From: Candidatus Poribacteria bacterium
Lineage (GTDB): Bacteria > Poribacteria > WGA-4E > WGA-3G
NCBI GenBank assembly: GCA_022819945.1
Contig: JAJEGI010000145.1
Coordinates: 1-39,453, forward strand
DNA length: 39,453 bases
Reading direction: 5' to 3'
Below, piece by piece: positions 25,022 to 32,895 of this stretch. Below the pieces are notes generated by a model, which saw only the letters and a list, made by a program, of their open reading frames with translations, had not been told where the DNA came from and did no database searches. The first letter of the stretch is position 1; each line of letters begins with the position of its first letter. Position numbers and translations under genes: made by a program.

Positions 25022-26419
25022 CTAATAGGGTGTTCCGCGTGTTGTTAGCTCACACCACCGCGAAGTAAACAGATGATTGAAGAGAGCGTCCTGTGCCTCA
25101 GCGGTCTGAATCTGTTTTAGTGCTAATGCGGCGTGGAAACGGACGTATCGGTTCTCATCTTGGAGTTGTTCAACGAGGGTAGGGATAGCAGGTTCAGCGC
25201 GTGTGCCTAATTTCGCTAAGGCACGGGCGGCGTTATCGCGAATCCAGTAATGGTCATCATGCAATCCGTTTGTTAAGACTTGCACAGTCTCGGACAGATC
25301 TATTTCATCAGAAACTTGTTGACCGATTAAGCCTAATGCCTCTGTGGCGTGTCGTCGGATCCATTCGGAAGTGTCTTGTGCAGCCTGGGTTAACGCGGGT
25401 ATCGCTTCCTGTGCGGTTTTGCCCATATCCGCTAAGGTATACGCTGCGGTGCCGCGGACGGAGTCATCTGTTGCTTGTAATGCGTCAATGAGTGTCGGCA
25501 CAGCGGGTGCGCCAGTGAGACTCAACGCATATCCTGCATAGTTGCGGATAGCATCAGATTTACCGTGTAATGCCTGCTTCAGCGTAGGTACAGCATGGGT
25601 ACCGATCCGTCCCAAGCGATACGCGGCATTTAGCCGTTCTCTCTCATTATCGCTGTCCAAAGTTTCGATGAGGGTATCCACTTCATCGTGCGAAACGCCG
25701 TTGGTGGTGCCGTTCTGTTTCCCGTAATACCAATCCCATAACGATCCCCACAATTCTGGGTGTTCATGTGTTTCGCCGTTCTGCCAGTTAGCGGTATCGG
25801 TGTTCCACGTGGGTGTTTGCGGCTCACCGAGTCGGGAAAAGAGGAATTTGACCATGTAGCGTTTTTTGTCGCTCCGATTTGGGGTTGCGCGGTGCCATAG
25901 GTCGTAGTGGACGATTGTCACAGTGCCAGCTTCACCACAGAGTGAGAGGTCCGGCTGCTCGTGTGCGCTTTCACCTGTCTCATAATACTGGGACCCCGGT
26001 AGGACAGCGGTAGGTCCCATATCCTCAGTGACATCCTGCGGGTAATAGAACGCCATTGTCCATCGGCATCGGTGTCGCCGGATCTGTTCATCGCCTTCAT
26101 AAGTATCCTTATGGAAACCTTGTCCGTCACTGCCTTCGGGATTATAGTGGCAAAATCGGTGTGGGTGCAGGACGTAGTCCGAGCCGAGTACGCCTTGCAT
26201 CGCGCCGTGGACGATAGGATGGTCAAGGACCTCCTGCATCTCAGGGATAAGCGGTAGGACGTTGTTTCCTAAATTGCCCGTATGTTCAAACATTGCGTTG
26301 AGTTGTTCGTAAATGTTTTCATGGAAACTCGGCGGTAAATCGGTCTGGACCTTGATGTAGCCGTTGATGATGAAACCGCGCATCTGTTCATCGGTGAGTT
26401 GCAGTGTTGGTCTGTTCAT
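25022..26419 (-). CDS. PhyH-family dioxygenase with C-terminal HEAT repeats, copy B
   Basis: This 465-residue paralogue of the downstream gene shares the same first residues (MNRPTLQLTDEQM) and the same last ones (LFNHLFTSRWC then LTTRGTP). By eye about four in five residues agree. The metal-binding motif (FHKDTY) and distal His (DLWHRATPNRS) are intact, so both copies look active. Most differences are in the loop around the dioxygenase-HEAT junction, where copy B is four residues shorter. GGAGGT precedes the start, and an extended -10-like box is at 26493-26501. Keeping two intact copies suggests either recent duplication or different substrates. Confidence 0.9.
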   Translation of the reverse strand: MNRPTLQLTDEQMRGFIINGYIKVQTDLPPSFHENIYEQLNAMFEHTGNLGNNVLPLIPEMQEVLDHPIVHGAMQGVLGSDYVLHPHRFCHYNPEGSDGQGFHKDTYEGDEQIRRHRCRWTMAFYYPQDVTEDMGPTAVLPGSQYYETGESAHEQPDLSLCGEAGTVTIVHYDLWHRATPNRSDKKRYMVKFLFSRLGEPQTPTWNTDTANWQNGETHEHPELWGSLWDWYYGKQNGTTNGVSHDEVDTLIETLDSDNERERLNAAYRLGRIGTHAVPTLKQALHGKSDAIRNYAGYALSLTGAPAVPTLIDALQATDDSVRGTAAYTLADMGKTAQEAIPALTQAAQDTSEWIRRHATEALGLIGQQVSDEIDLSETVQVLTNGLHDDHYWIRDNAARALAKLGTRAEPAIPTLVEQLQDENRYVRFHAALALKQIQTAEAQDALFNHLFTSRWCELTTRGTPY

Positions 26420-26492
26420 CGTAGGAACCTCCGTTCATCGTTTTTTCGGACTTGACGGTATTACCCCAAACTGTCATCTAAAGGTTACATGT

Positions 26493-26501
26493 ATTTTAGC
26501 A
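26493..26501 (-). promoter_or_regulatory. Possible extended -10 promoter element for the dioxygenase pair
   Basis: On the minus strand this reads TGCTAAAAT, an extended -10 form (TGnTAAAAT), about 75 bases before the copy B start. No good -35 is visible at normal spacing, as expected for extended -10 promoters. Support is limited to sequence resemblance. Confidence 0.35.
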
Positions 26502-26695
26502 CTATTTCCATTTGAAAATCCACAGAAGTTTTCAGTTTCTAACAGGACTCAGGCAAATTGAACAAAAAACGGTATATTTGCTGAAAATGCCTCATAGTGA
26601 GCGTATTTTTTGTATTTAACCCCCTAAATCCCCCTTATCAGGGGGACTTTAAGCGGAAATGCGCAAGCAATAAACGCTACGGAATTAAAGAGGAC

Positions 26696-26770
26696 TTGCG
26701 GGCGGGGAAACCCCGCCCCTACGGGGGGTCGGCACCTCTCCGAAATCCGAAAATCTAAACTTATTAGTTA
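26696..26770. repeat. GC-rich palindromic repeat, copy B (partial)
   Basis: It has a GCGGGCGGGGAAACCCCGC hairpin followed by CCTACGGGGGGTCGGC and TCCGAAATCCGAAAATCT, matching the end of copy A at 16600-16680. It abuts copy C in direct orientation. Confidence 0.7.
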
Positions 26771-26775
26771 ATATT

Positions 26776-26890
26776 GCTTAAGCAAGTTTCAGTAGGAAAT
26801 AAGCACATTCCCCAGCGCGGGCGGGCGGGGAAACCCCGCCCCTACGAGGGTTCGGCACTTCTCCGAAATCCGAAAATCTGAGTTTATTAT
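26776..26890. repeat. GC-rich palindromic repeat, copy C
   Basis: It begins AAGTTTCAGTAGGAAATAAG and ends GAAATCCGAAAATCTGAGTT. It matches copy A (16563-16680) nearly base for base, including the GGGGAAACCCC hairpin. The DNA after it (26906-26935) is the exact reverse complement of 16912-16941, inside the MITE-like element. Confidence 0.75.
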
Positions 26891-27279
26891 CTCATATTGC
26901 TTAGATGAAGTTTAAGAAAATAAATCGGTAATTCGGCGAGGATACAATCCCTGAAGAAATACGCAGAAATACGCAGAAATACCCCAGCAATACGCAAAAA
27001 CACCCCAAGCAAACCTCCGTTGGAGCTGAGATGCATTACAAACGCCTCCCAGAAAAGAAAGGAGCATCTAATCCCAAAAACTTTACAACACCCATCAGAG
27101 CCATTGAGTTTGGGTTTTCTGTGGGTTGTATGAGTAAATTGAGATGCCGAAAAATGGTGTAAAATTTCACAGTTTTCATAGCAAATCAAGAATGCTATGA
27201 ATTTTATGAATTTCTACACAGATACCATCCCTACGGGATTCAAGAGGTTTTTGGAGTCTTCAAGGTTACCGCGTAGGAT

Positions 27280-27316
27280 CCGGTTCGGTTAGGAAACCGA
27301 ACCTACCGGTCCGCGG
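27280..27316. repeat. GGTTCGGTT palindromic repeat, minimal copy
   Basis: GGTTCGGTT (27282-27290) and AACCGAACC (27295-27303) are separated by only four bases, then CTACCGGTCCGCGG follows. The usual loop of the longer copies is missing, which helps define the loop as an optional part of the unit. Confidence 0.7.
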
Positions 27317-27345
27317 TGGTTATTTTTTCTAAAATTGACACTTAT

Positions 27346-27454
27346 GGTTCGGTTAGGAATGCACGTCGCATTTGGGCGTGTACGCCGCAAAACCGAACCT
27401 ACCGGGCCTGGGGTGAAAATTCGATCGAAAAATGGGCAATTGAATGGCCCTGAG
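27346..27454. repeat. GGTTCGGTT palindromic repeat, long copy
   Basis: GGTTCGGTT (27346-27354) and AACCGAACC (27391-27399) flank the same ~36-base loop as at 7536-7571. The match to the 7525-7633 copy continues for some 55 bases after the palindrome. It is preceded by AAATTGACACTTATGG, a string that recurs beside several copies in this window. Confidence 0.75.
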
Positions 27455-27500
27455 TGAACATAAGGATTTATAGTGATTTTTAAACTGAAATGGCGGGTTC

Positions 27501-28703
27501 TTATTTTTTCACTGCGCCGAATGTGACACCGCGCAATAAATGACCTCGCATTAGGAAAGTAAAGACGGCGACGGGGAGCAGGAAAACAAATGTTGCTGCG
27601 GCGATTTTTCCCCAATCCATGCCAGCGGAACCCGTTGCACTCGTGATTGAGGGTGGTGCGGTTACGGCTTTGCCGCCGACTTCCGTGAGTACTAAGGCAA
27701 AAGCGAATTCGTTCCAGGCTGTAATGAGGCAAAATACTGCGGTTGCGGCGATACCTGTAACGGATTGCGGTAAGATTACCTTCACAAAGGTTTGAAAGCG
27801 AGAGTAGCCGTCAACGAGTGCGGCGTCTTCATACTCCTTCGGAATTTCATCAATGAATCCTTTCATGAGCCACACTGCGAACGAGACATTAAAGGTGGTA
27901 TAGAGCAGGATCAACCCAAAGTGTGTATCTCGCAAACCGAGTTCACTATACATCAGATATATCGGAATGACGACAACGACAGGGGGTAACATCCGTGTGC
28001 TGAGGATAAAAAAGAGGAGGTCATCCTTACCGGCTACGTCGAATCGGGAAAAGGCGTAAGCTGCGAGCGTTCCAAGTCCTACAGCGAGGATTGTGCTGCC
28101 ACCGCCAATGATAATACTATTGAGCAATTGATAGAAATACTTGGATCCACCGTTCGCCAATGCGACACAAATAGCGATTGTCCCAAAGACGCTCGGTAAA
28201 ACGAGCGTCAGTCGCAGTTTTTTCTCAGTTTGTGAGACGATGCCGCCTGTTTTCTTTAGTGGGTCAATCAAGGGATAAGCGATAATTGTGCAGACGATCA
28301 GTAACAGGAAATTAAATCGGGCATCCGTTTGGAGACGGCTCTGGAGTGGTGGCAGACTCAGAAAACTATAGAGACAGGTTAAAACGAAAATACTATTCCA
28401 TCCCAAACCGAGATAGCGTGGTAGTTTCACCTTAAACAGCGTAGTAACGCCGAAGAGGAGCATTCCTATAATCACTTCTGCCAGAAACAGGTATGTTACG
28501 CCCGGTATACCCTCTGTAGGCATCAATTTCTGATAGTTTTCCAGGGATATTTTAAAGACGAACTTAGGGAGTTTCGTGGTAATATCTGCGAAACCTTTCA
28601 GGGACGTTGCTAAAATCCAATAAATTGGGGTGATATAGATAATCACAGCAACAGCAATGAATGTTATTATGAGGTAGTGCCAAAAATTTTTCCGATTCCG
28701 CAT
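27501..28703 (-). CDS. Carbohydrate ABC transporter permease (MalG/UgpE-like) with an extra membrane insert
   Basis: The 400-residue inner-membrane protein has the MalG-type core in its second half: LLNSIIIGGGSTILAVGLGTLAAYAFSR, a RMLPPVVVVIPIYLMY helix, the EAA loop EYEDAALVDGYSRFQTFVKVILPQ that contacts the ATPase, and a final FTFLMRGHLLRGVTFGAVKK. Usual length is near 270-300 residues. Here about 110 extra residues, including further hydrophobic stretches, lie between the first helix and the core (about 60-180), which is unusual. The partner permease ends five bases upstream, so they are co-translated. Confidence 0.88.
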   Translation of the reverse strand: MRNRKNFWHYLIITFIAVAVIIYITPIYWILATSLKGFADITTKLPKFVFKISLENYQKLMPTEGIPGVTYLFLAEVIIGMLLFGVTTLFKVKLPRYLGLGWNSIFVLTCLYSFLSLPPLQSRLQTDARFNFLLLIVCTIIAYPLIDPLKKTGGIVSQTEKKLRLTLVLPSVFGTIAICVALANGGSKYFYQLLNSIIIGGGSTILAVGLGTLAAYAFSRFDVAGKDDLLFFILSTRMLPPVVVVIPIYLMYSELGLRDTHFGLILLYTTFNVSFAVWLMKGFIDEIPKEYEDAALVDGYSRFQTFVKVILPQSVTGIAATAVFCLITAWNEFAFALVLTEVGGKAVTAPPSITSATGSAGMDWGKIAAATFVFLLPVAVFTFLMRGHLLRGVTFGAVKK

Positions 28704-28708
28704 TTTCG

Positions 28709-29620
28709 TTATGCTTCCCCTTTAACGCGGTTGAGGTATTTCACGTAGATATTGCTCAGTGCGACGATAATGATGAGCAGAATGTATGCCATTGCGCACG
28801 CCTTGCCGGTGTTATAGTTCCGAAAAGCGAGTTTATAGAGGTTCATTGAAACAGTCTCCGTAGCAGTGCCGGGTCCACCTTCTCGGGTCAGGACATAAAC
28901 AATGTCAAACATTTTGAAGGCATCCATTGTTCGGAACAGGAGTGCGATGAGTAGAAGGGGTGATACCAATGGCAGTGTAATCCATCGGAATTTGAACCAA
29001 GCGGAGGCTCTATCGACATCAGCGGCTTCATAGAGATATTTCGGAACCGCACTTAATCCGGCTAAAGCGATCAGCATCATGAAAGGCGACCACATCCATG
29101 TATCGACAATCACAACGGCTAACATTGCGATTTTCGGATTGGTTGTCCAGCCGATAGGAGATTTCAGCACTGGACTGAGGAAAAAATTCAGCAATCCGGA
29201 ATTATCTGAGTAAAGAATAAACCGCCAGAAGAGTCCGACGACCACGGGGGATAGCATCATCGGGAGCAGGAGGAGTGTTGTAATGAAGCCTTTATATCGG
29301 AATTCCCGATTTAGGAGGAGTGCTAACCCGAACCCGATAAGGAATTGCGCTGCCACTGCTAATAGCACGAAATAGGCAGTCGTTTGGAAGTAGCCCCAGA
29401 CCTCTGGGTCTTGAAGGAGTCGTGTATAATTACGAACCCCGATAAACCTTGGGGCTGCGGGCATTGAGGCTTTGTAGCGGTGGAAACTTAAGTAGAGCGA
29501 CCAGAGGAGCGGAAAAATGTTCATCAAGATGAGCAAAACCATGGTGGGCATGATAAATGCCATCTTTATTTGGTAGTCGCTCATCCCGCGTGACGTTTGA
29601 TGGGGTTGGTTGATTTGCAT
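28709..29620 (-). CDS. Carbohydrate ABC transporter permease (MalF/UgpA-like)
   Basis: The 303-residue protein has six predicted membrane helices: an N-terminal one with MPTMVLLILMNIFPLLWSLYLSF, then LTRL-type linkers, and the EAA loop YEAADVDRASAWFKFRWITLPLVSP near residue 210. It ends with a helix typical of MalF/UgpA permeases. It pairs with the downstream MalG-like permease and the upstream binding protein to import a sugar or polyol, whose identity is not visible. No ABC ATPase is encoded nearby, so a shared MsmK/UgpC-type ATPase elsewhere must energise it. The Shine-Dalgarno is weak. Confidence 0.9.
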   Translation of the reverse strand: MQINQPHQTSRGMSDYQIKMAFIMPTMVLLILMNIFPLLWSLYLSFHRYKASMPAAPRFIGVRNYTRLLQDPEVWGYFQTTAYFVLLAVAAQFLIGFGLALLLNREFRYKGFITTLLLLPMMLSPVVVGLFWRFILYSDNSGLLNFFLSPVLKSPIGWTTNPKIAMLAVVIVDTWMWSPFMMLIALAGLSAVPKYLYEAADVDRASAWFKFRWITLPLVSPLLLIALLFRTMDAFKMFDIVYVLTREGGPGTATETVSMNLYKLAFRNYNTGKACAMAYILLIIIVALSNIYVKYLNRVKGEA

Positions 29621-29770
29621 ATTTCTAACGGAACTTGTGGGAGTCTATAGACTGGAAGTGCGGAAGGATTTGGAGGGAAGGGTGGAAGAATGGAAGGATG
29701 GGATACCCTCCAATCTTCCTAGGGGAAACACCCCAGCAAAAACCCTTCCAATCTCCCAATCTTCCAATCC
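29621..29770. repeat. Quasi-palindromic GGAAGATTGG-type repeat between transporter genes
   Basis: Purine-rich TGGAAGAATGGAAGGATGGG on one side faces CCAATCTCCCAATCTTCCAATCC on the other, with AGGGGAAACACCCCAGCAAAAACCC in the loop. The same AACACCCCAGCAAAAAC text occurs in repeat loops at about 17113-17130 and related tracts at 16.8 and 27.0 kb. The hairpin between the binding-protein and permease genes may help set unequal mRNA levels, as in maltose-type operons; this is inference. Confidence 0.5.
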
Positions 29771-31096
29771 TTACTGGTCGTAGTAGCCTGCGTCTTCGAA
29801 GATTTCCTCATGCTCTCGGGCGATAGCGTCGAGTGCTTCTTTAGGGGACTTGATTTTGGAGATGGCTGCGTTCCAATGCGTTTGGCAAGCTGCTAAGAGT
29901 TCTGCGTATTCTGGCACTGCCCAGAAATCGCGAAGGTATGGGAAACTCTCAGCGAAAGCCTTGTTAAAGGGGGTTGCCATTTTAAAGGTATCCGACTGCA
30001 ACACTTCTTTGTGGGGTGTGAAGCCGCCGAGTGCTGCCCATTTCTCCTGTACCGGTTTCTGCATAAACCATTTCATGTATTGCTTAGCAATATCTTTGTT
30101 TTTAGAGAAGGAAGAGATAGACATCCCTTGTCCACCGATACTAATATAGTGTCCTTTTGGGCCGGCGGGTGCGATGAAGAAACCGCTTTTATCGTGGGAG
30201 ATAGGATTCGTTTCAGGGTTAACCACGCCTGGGAAGAAGGCGAAATAATTCATTGCCATTGCGACCTTACCTGCGGTATAGGCGTTCAGCGTCTCAGCCC
30301 AGTAGTAGTTTGGTGCATCTGGGGGTGAGAACTGGAGCAGGTCGGTGTAGAATTCGAGTGCTTTGGCAGCGTCTTCCGAGTTAAGGTGTCCAGCGACTTT
30401 ATAGGTCTCTGCGTCGCCATAAGACCCGCCAAAACTCCACATCACCTGTTGAAATCCCATGGTAATACCGTCATATTCTTTGCTATACCATGTTGCGATT
30501 CCGTAGAGGTCATCATCTGGGCGGGTAAAGAATTCGGCAATATCGCGGAGTTGGTCGTAAGTTTTCGGGGGTGCAAGCGCGTAGCCGTATTTCTTTTCAA
30601 ACGCAGCCATTTCCTTCGGGTCTTCAAAAAGGTCTTTCCGATAGACGTATCCAGCGGCATCCACCTCTGCGGGTAATGCCCAGTAGGTTCCGCTGCCTTT
30701 TGGATATTCAGCAAAGGCTGTCATTGCGGGTCCGTAGATAGCATCCACATCAATATTTTCATTGATCCAATCGGTTAGATTGATGTAGTTTTTGCCTTGA
30801 GAGTTTCTGCCGAGCCACTGGCTATCGCCAATGACAATATCGTAAAGATCGCTTTTTCCGACAAACGCTGTGAAGACTTTATCTTGGAAATTGGGCCAGG
30901 GAATCTGGATGACATCGACGGCAATTCCGGTTTCAGCGGTAAAGTCTTTTGAGAGTTCCTGCAAATAATTAGCGGGGTCCCATTCTGCCCAGACAATCGT
31001 TAGGGATTGGGATTGGTGGTTATCGGCTTTTGTGGCACTAATAAAAGCGAATGCAAGTATTAGTGCGAAGACAAGACTTATGCGAACACTTTTCAT
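29771..31096 (-). CDS. Extracellular solute-binding protein, carbohydrate ABC importer
   Basis: The 441-residue protein has a signal peptide (MKSVRISLVFALILAFAFISATKA) without a lipobox cysteine, then the bacterial family-1 binding-protein fold: LTIVWAEWDPANYLQELSKDF near the N-terminus, VDVIQIPWPNFQDKVFTAF, YDIVIGDSQWLGR, a FTRPDDDLYGIATWYS segment, and C-terminal IGGQGMSISSFSKNKDIAKQYMKWF. These bind sugars or related solutes outside the membrane and deliver them to the two permeases encoded downstream. GGAGG precedes the start, and a good sigma-70-type promoter lies at 31182-31210, so this gene leads the operon. Confidence 0.9.
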   Translation of the reverse strand: MKSVRISLVFALILAFAFISATKADNHQSQSLTIVWAEWDPANYLQELSKDFTAETGIAVDVIQIPWPNFQDKVFTAFVGKSDLYDIVIGDSQWLGRNSQGKNYINLTDWINENIDVDAIYGPAMTAFAEYPKGSGTYWALPAEVDAAGYVYRKDLFEDPKEMAAFEKKYGYALAPPKTYDQLRDIAEFFTRPDDDLYGIATWYSKEYDGITMGFQQVMWSFGGSYGDAETYKVAGHLNSEDAAKALEFYTDLLQFSPPDAPNYYWAETLNAYTAGKVAMAMNYFAFFPGVVNPETNPISHDKSGFFIAPAGPKGHYISIGGQGMSISSFSKNKDIAKQYMKWFMQKPVQEKWAALGGFTPHKEVLQSDTFKMATPFNKAFAESFPYLRDFWAVPEYAELLAACQTHWNAAISKIKSPKEALDAIAREHEEIFEDAGYYDQ

Positions 31097-31181
31097 GTTT
31101 TGAGTCCTCCGTATAAAGTATCATGCGAGTTGTTATCAGCACCAATGGCATCTAATACGCAGTTCAGTGCTTTAAGCGATC

Positions 31182-31210
31182 ATTATAAATGGACAACAAA
31201 ATTTTTGCAA
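31182..31210 (-). promoter_or_regulatory. Sigma-70-type promoter for the ABC transporter operon
   Basis: On the minus strand TTGCAA (31205-31210) is followed by a 17-base spacer and a perfect TATAAT (31182-31187). This is about 85 bases upstream of the binding-protein ATG, leaving a leader of about 75-80 bases. It is the best promoter match noticed in the window. Confidence 0.6.
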
Positions 31211-31242
31211 GAAAATTTGTTTGCAGTAAGGCTATTATTTTC

Positions 31243-31368
31243 TTATAGTAAAATCCGAAAATAAATTGACACTCAATGGTATTGACTCCACACTTCTGAT
31301 CGTAGGGGCTGGGCAACCCAGCCCCTACGGTCAACCGCGTGTCCAAATAATTATGGGCTTTACTATAA
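31243..31368. mobile_element. MITE-like element with TATAGTAAA ends, copy 2
   Basis: TTATAGTAAAATCC (31243-31256) faces GGGCTTTACTATAA (31355-31368); 12 of 14 bases pair, and the right end is identical to that of the element at 23307-23424. Inside is a perfect 13-bp stem with a CAA loop (31301-31329, GGGGCTGGG against CCCAGCCCC). There is no gene. It sits just upstream of the transporter promoter and downstream of the 31391 gene's stop. Confidence 0.7.
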
Positions 31369-31390
31369 ATTGACCCCTATGGCGTGTCTG

Positions 31391-32113
31391 TCAAAGTTCA
31401 CCGATGCAGAATAGGGTATTCTTTGCTTCTAAGCTCCGAATTTCGGAATAGTGGTAAACGTGGGTGACTTCTACTCCATTTTCAATGATGGGAGTAGGGC
31501 ATTCGATAACGAAGTCAGCGAAGTGCGGTACGTTGAAAGCGACGTAAGCGAGGCTGAACGTCTCAATCTGTGGATCGTATCGCTTCGACAGATCTGGAAA
31601 TAGAACGATTCCTGTATCAACTTGGTAGATGCCCGCGTTTTCATCTATGTTCATTGTTTTAACCGGACACTCGATAATTGCCCGCTGCTGTGTATGGGTA
31701 TCCGATATTTCTGTGTGCGTTACGATGGGTAGACATTTTTGTGTCGCCTTAAGAATGGCTGCGTTGCTATCAAGGACCTGGACGGGGGATGCTTCTTGAA
31801 CATCAAACAGGGGGCCTCCCCAATACTCCCGCGCCGGTCTATACTCGACGTAGTTATCGTTGCAGTAAGCATGTCTTCTGAATACGGCTATATGTTCTTC
31901 GCCAAAAACAGGGAGGAAGTCGTAGTTCGGGTTTATGAAGAGATTTTTCTCCGCAAAGGTGTGTTCACTCTTACACGAACCACATTGGTAATAATCGCTG
32001 AAACTTCCGTTTGTGTCATCTATGATACGGCATCGAGATTCGACCCAAAATCGGGGTGCATTCCCGTTGCCAACAGTGTTGATAAAAGAAAGTCCATAAT
32101 CGAGGCAATTCAT
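31391..32113 (-). CDS. Unrecognised protein of 240 residues
   Basis: The frame has a good Shine-Dalgarno (GAGG, about eight bases before the ATG), ordinary codon use and a mixed soluble composition, so I accept it as a gene. I do not recognise the family. Visible features are a CGSCKSEH cysteine pair near residue 44 (a possible half of a metal site), a VFRRHAYCNDNYVEYRPAREYWGGP segment, an aromatic and acidic middle, and a C-terminus with HVYHYSEIRSLEAKNTLFCIGEL. There is no signal peptide or membrane helix. It follows the metallopeptidase gene with a 47-base gap on the same strand and may be the last gene of the defence operon, but nothing shows that it acts in it. Confidence 0.6.
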   Translation of the reverse strand: MNCLDYGLSFINTVGNGNAPRFWVESRCRIIDDTNGSFSDYYQCGSCKSEHTFAEKNLFINPNYDFLPVFGEEHIAVFRRHAYCNDNYVEYRPAREYWGGPLFDVQEASPVQVLDSNAAILKATQKCLPIVTHTEISDTHTQQRAIIECPVKTMNIDENAGIYQVDTGIVLFPDLSKRYDPQIETFSLAYVAFNVPHFADFVIECPTPIIENGVEVTHVYHYSEIRSLEAKNTLFCIGEL

Positions 32114-32160
32114 TGGTTTTCCTCTCGGTGATGTTCGTATATTTCATACTTTACTATAAA

Positions 32161-32895
32161 TCAATACGCCCAATCTTCATGTGCCAACGGTGCCCGGTTG
32201 AGGGTGTCTCTATATGTTCGCCACTGTGGTAGGAACTTATCCATGAGCTCACGGAACCGGTCATTATGATGGCGTTCAAATAGATGTACCATCTCATGTA
32301 CCAATACATACACCAGACACGATTTCGGTTTCTTCGCCAGTTCAAGATTAAGCCAGATGCGTTTTGCTTCAATGTTGCAGGATCCCCAGAGCGTTTTCAT
32401 TTTTTTGATGCGTACCTCGTTTACAGTTAGTTCCATCTTTTGTTCCCATTTGGCAATGAGTGGTGGTAATTGTGCGCGGAGATGTTCACGATACCATTCA
32501 TAAAGTATTGCCCCACGTTTGTCTCGATCTGTCCCTGGGCGCACCGTGAGTCCGATTCTGGTATTGTTGAGCAGATGAACTTTTGGTGGGCAATCCTGTT
32601 CAGTTACTTTTAATCTATAACGTTTACCTGCAAAATAATGGCTTTCACCGGACACATACTCGCGTTGTGATTGGCGTTCTTGTTTCATAAACGCCGTCTG
32701 TTTCCGTCGAATCCATCCCAGACGCGAAATGATAGCCATCCGCACGGCCTCATCGTCAAGTCGCAGCGGTGCAGACACACGCACCTGTCCGTTCGGTGGA
32801 TGGACACCGATATAGAAATGCTTAATGTCTTTTCGGACAACCTCTATGGAGAGATCACGTATTTCAATATGATAATTTTCAGTTTTAGTATTCAT
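32161..32895 (-). CDS. YgjP/DUF45-type zinc metallopeptidase linked to type I restriction
   Basis: The 244-residue protein shows the YgjP-like (M48-related, DUF45) pattern: an N-terminal KHFYIGVHPPNGQVRVSAP strand pair, WIRRKQ, KKMKTLWGSCN (about 165-174), then the zinc motif HEMVH at 200-204 with a third ligand near H210 (FERHHNDRF). There is no signal peptide, so it is cytoplasmic. Its start overlaps the HsdR stop by 11 bases, implying coupled translation. This family is frequently encoded directly after hsdR; its role there is unknown, with proteolytic control of the restriction subunit a natural hypothesis. Catalytic residues look intact. Confidence 0.88.
   Translation of the reverse strand: MNTKTENYHIEIRDLSIEVVRKDIKHFYIGVHPPNGQVRVSAPLRLDDEAVRMAIISRLGWIRRKQTAFMKQERQSQREYVSGESHYFAGKRYRLKVTEQDCPPKVHLLNNTRIGLTVRPGTDRDKRGAILYEWYREHLRAQLPPLIAKWEQKMELTVNEVRIKKMKTLWGSCNIEAKRIWLNLELAKKPKSCLVYVLVHEMVHLFERHHNDRFRELMDKFLPQWRTYRDTLNRAPLAHEDWAY

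Larger units (their letters stand above)
26420..27500. other. Repeat-rich intergenic region, no gene
   Basis: This 1.08-kb gap lies between the dioxygenase pair and the ABC transporter. It holds a CCCCCTTATCAGGGGG hairpin (about 26629-26646), two GC-rich palindromes (26696-26770, 26776-26890), an AC-rich tract (26952-27012), and two GGTTCGGTT units (27280-27316, 27346-27454). Open frames at 26887-27189 and 27289-27732 run through these repeats and are rejected. It closely parallels the content of 16500-17190. Confidence 0.7.

Noticed and set aside
26887..27189. 100-codon minus-strand frame
   Set aside because: It lies over the AC-rich tract and palindromic repeats; hydrophobic text arises from the repeat.
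27289..27732. 147-codon minus-strand frame overlapping the permease end
   Set aside because: Part is in the GGTTCGGTT repeats and part is out of frame with the MalG-like permease, which has clear motifs.
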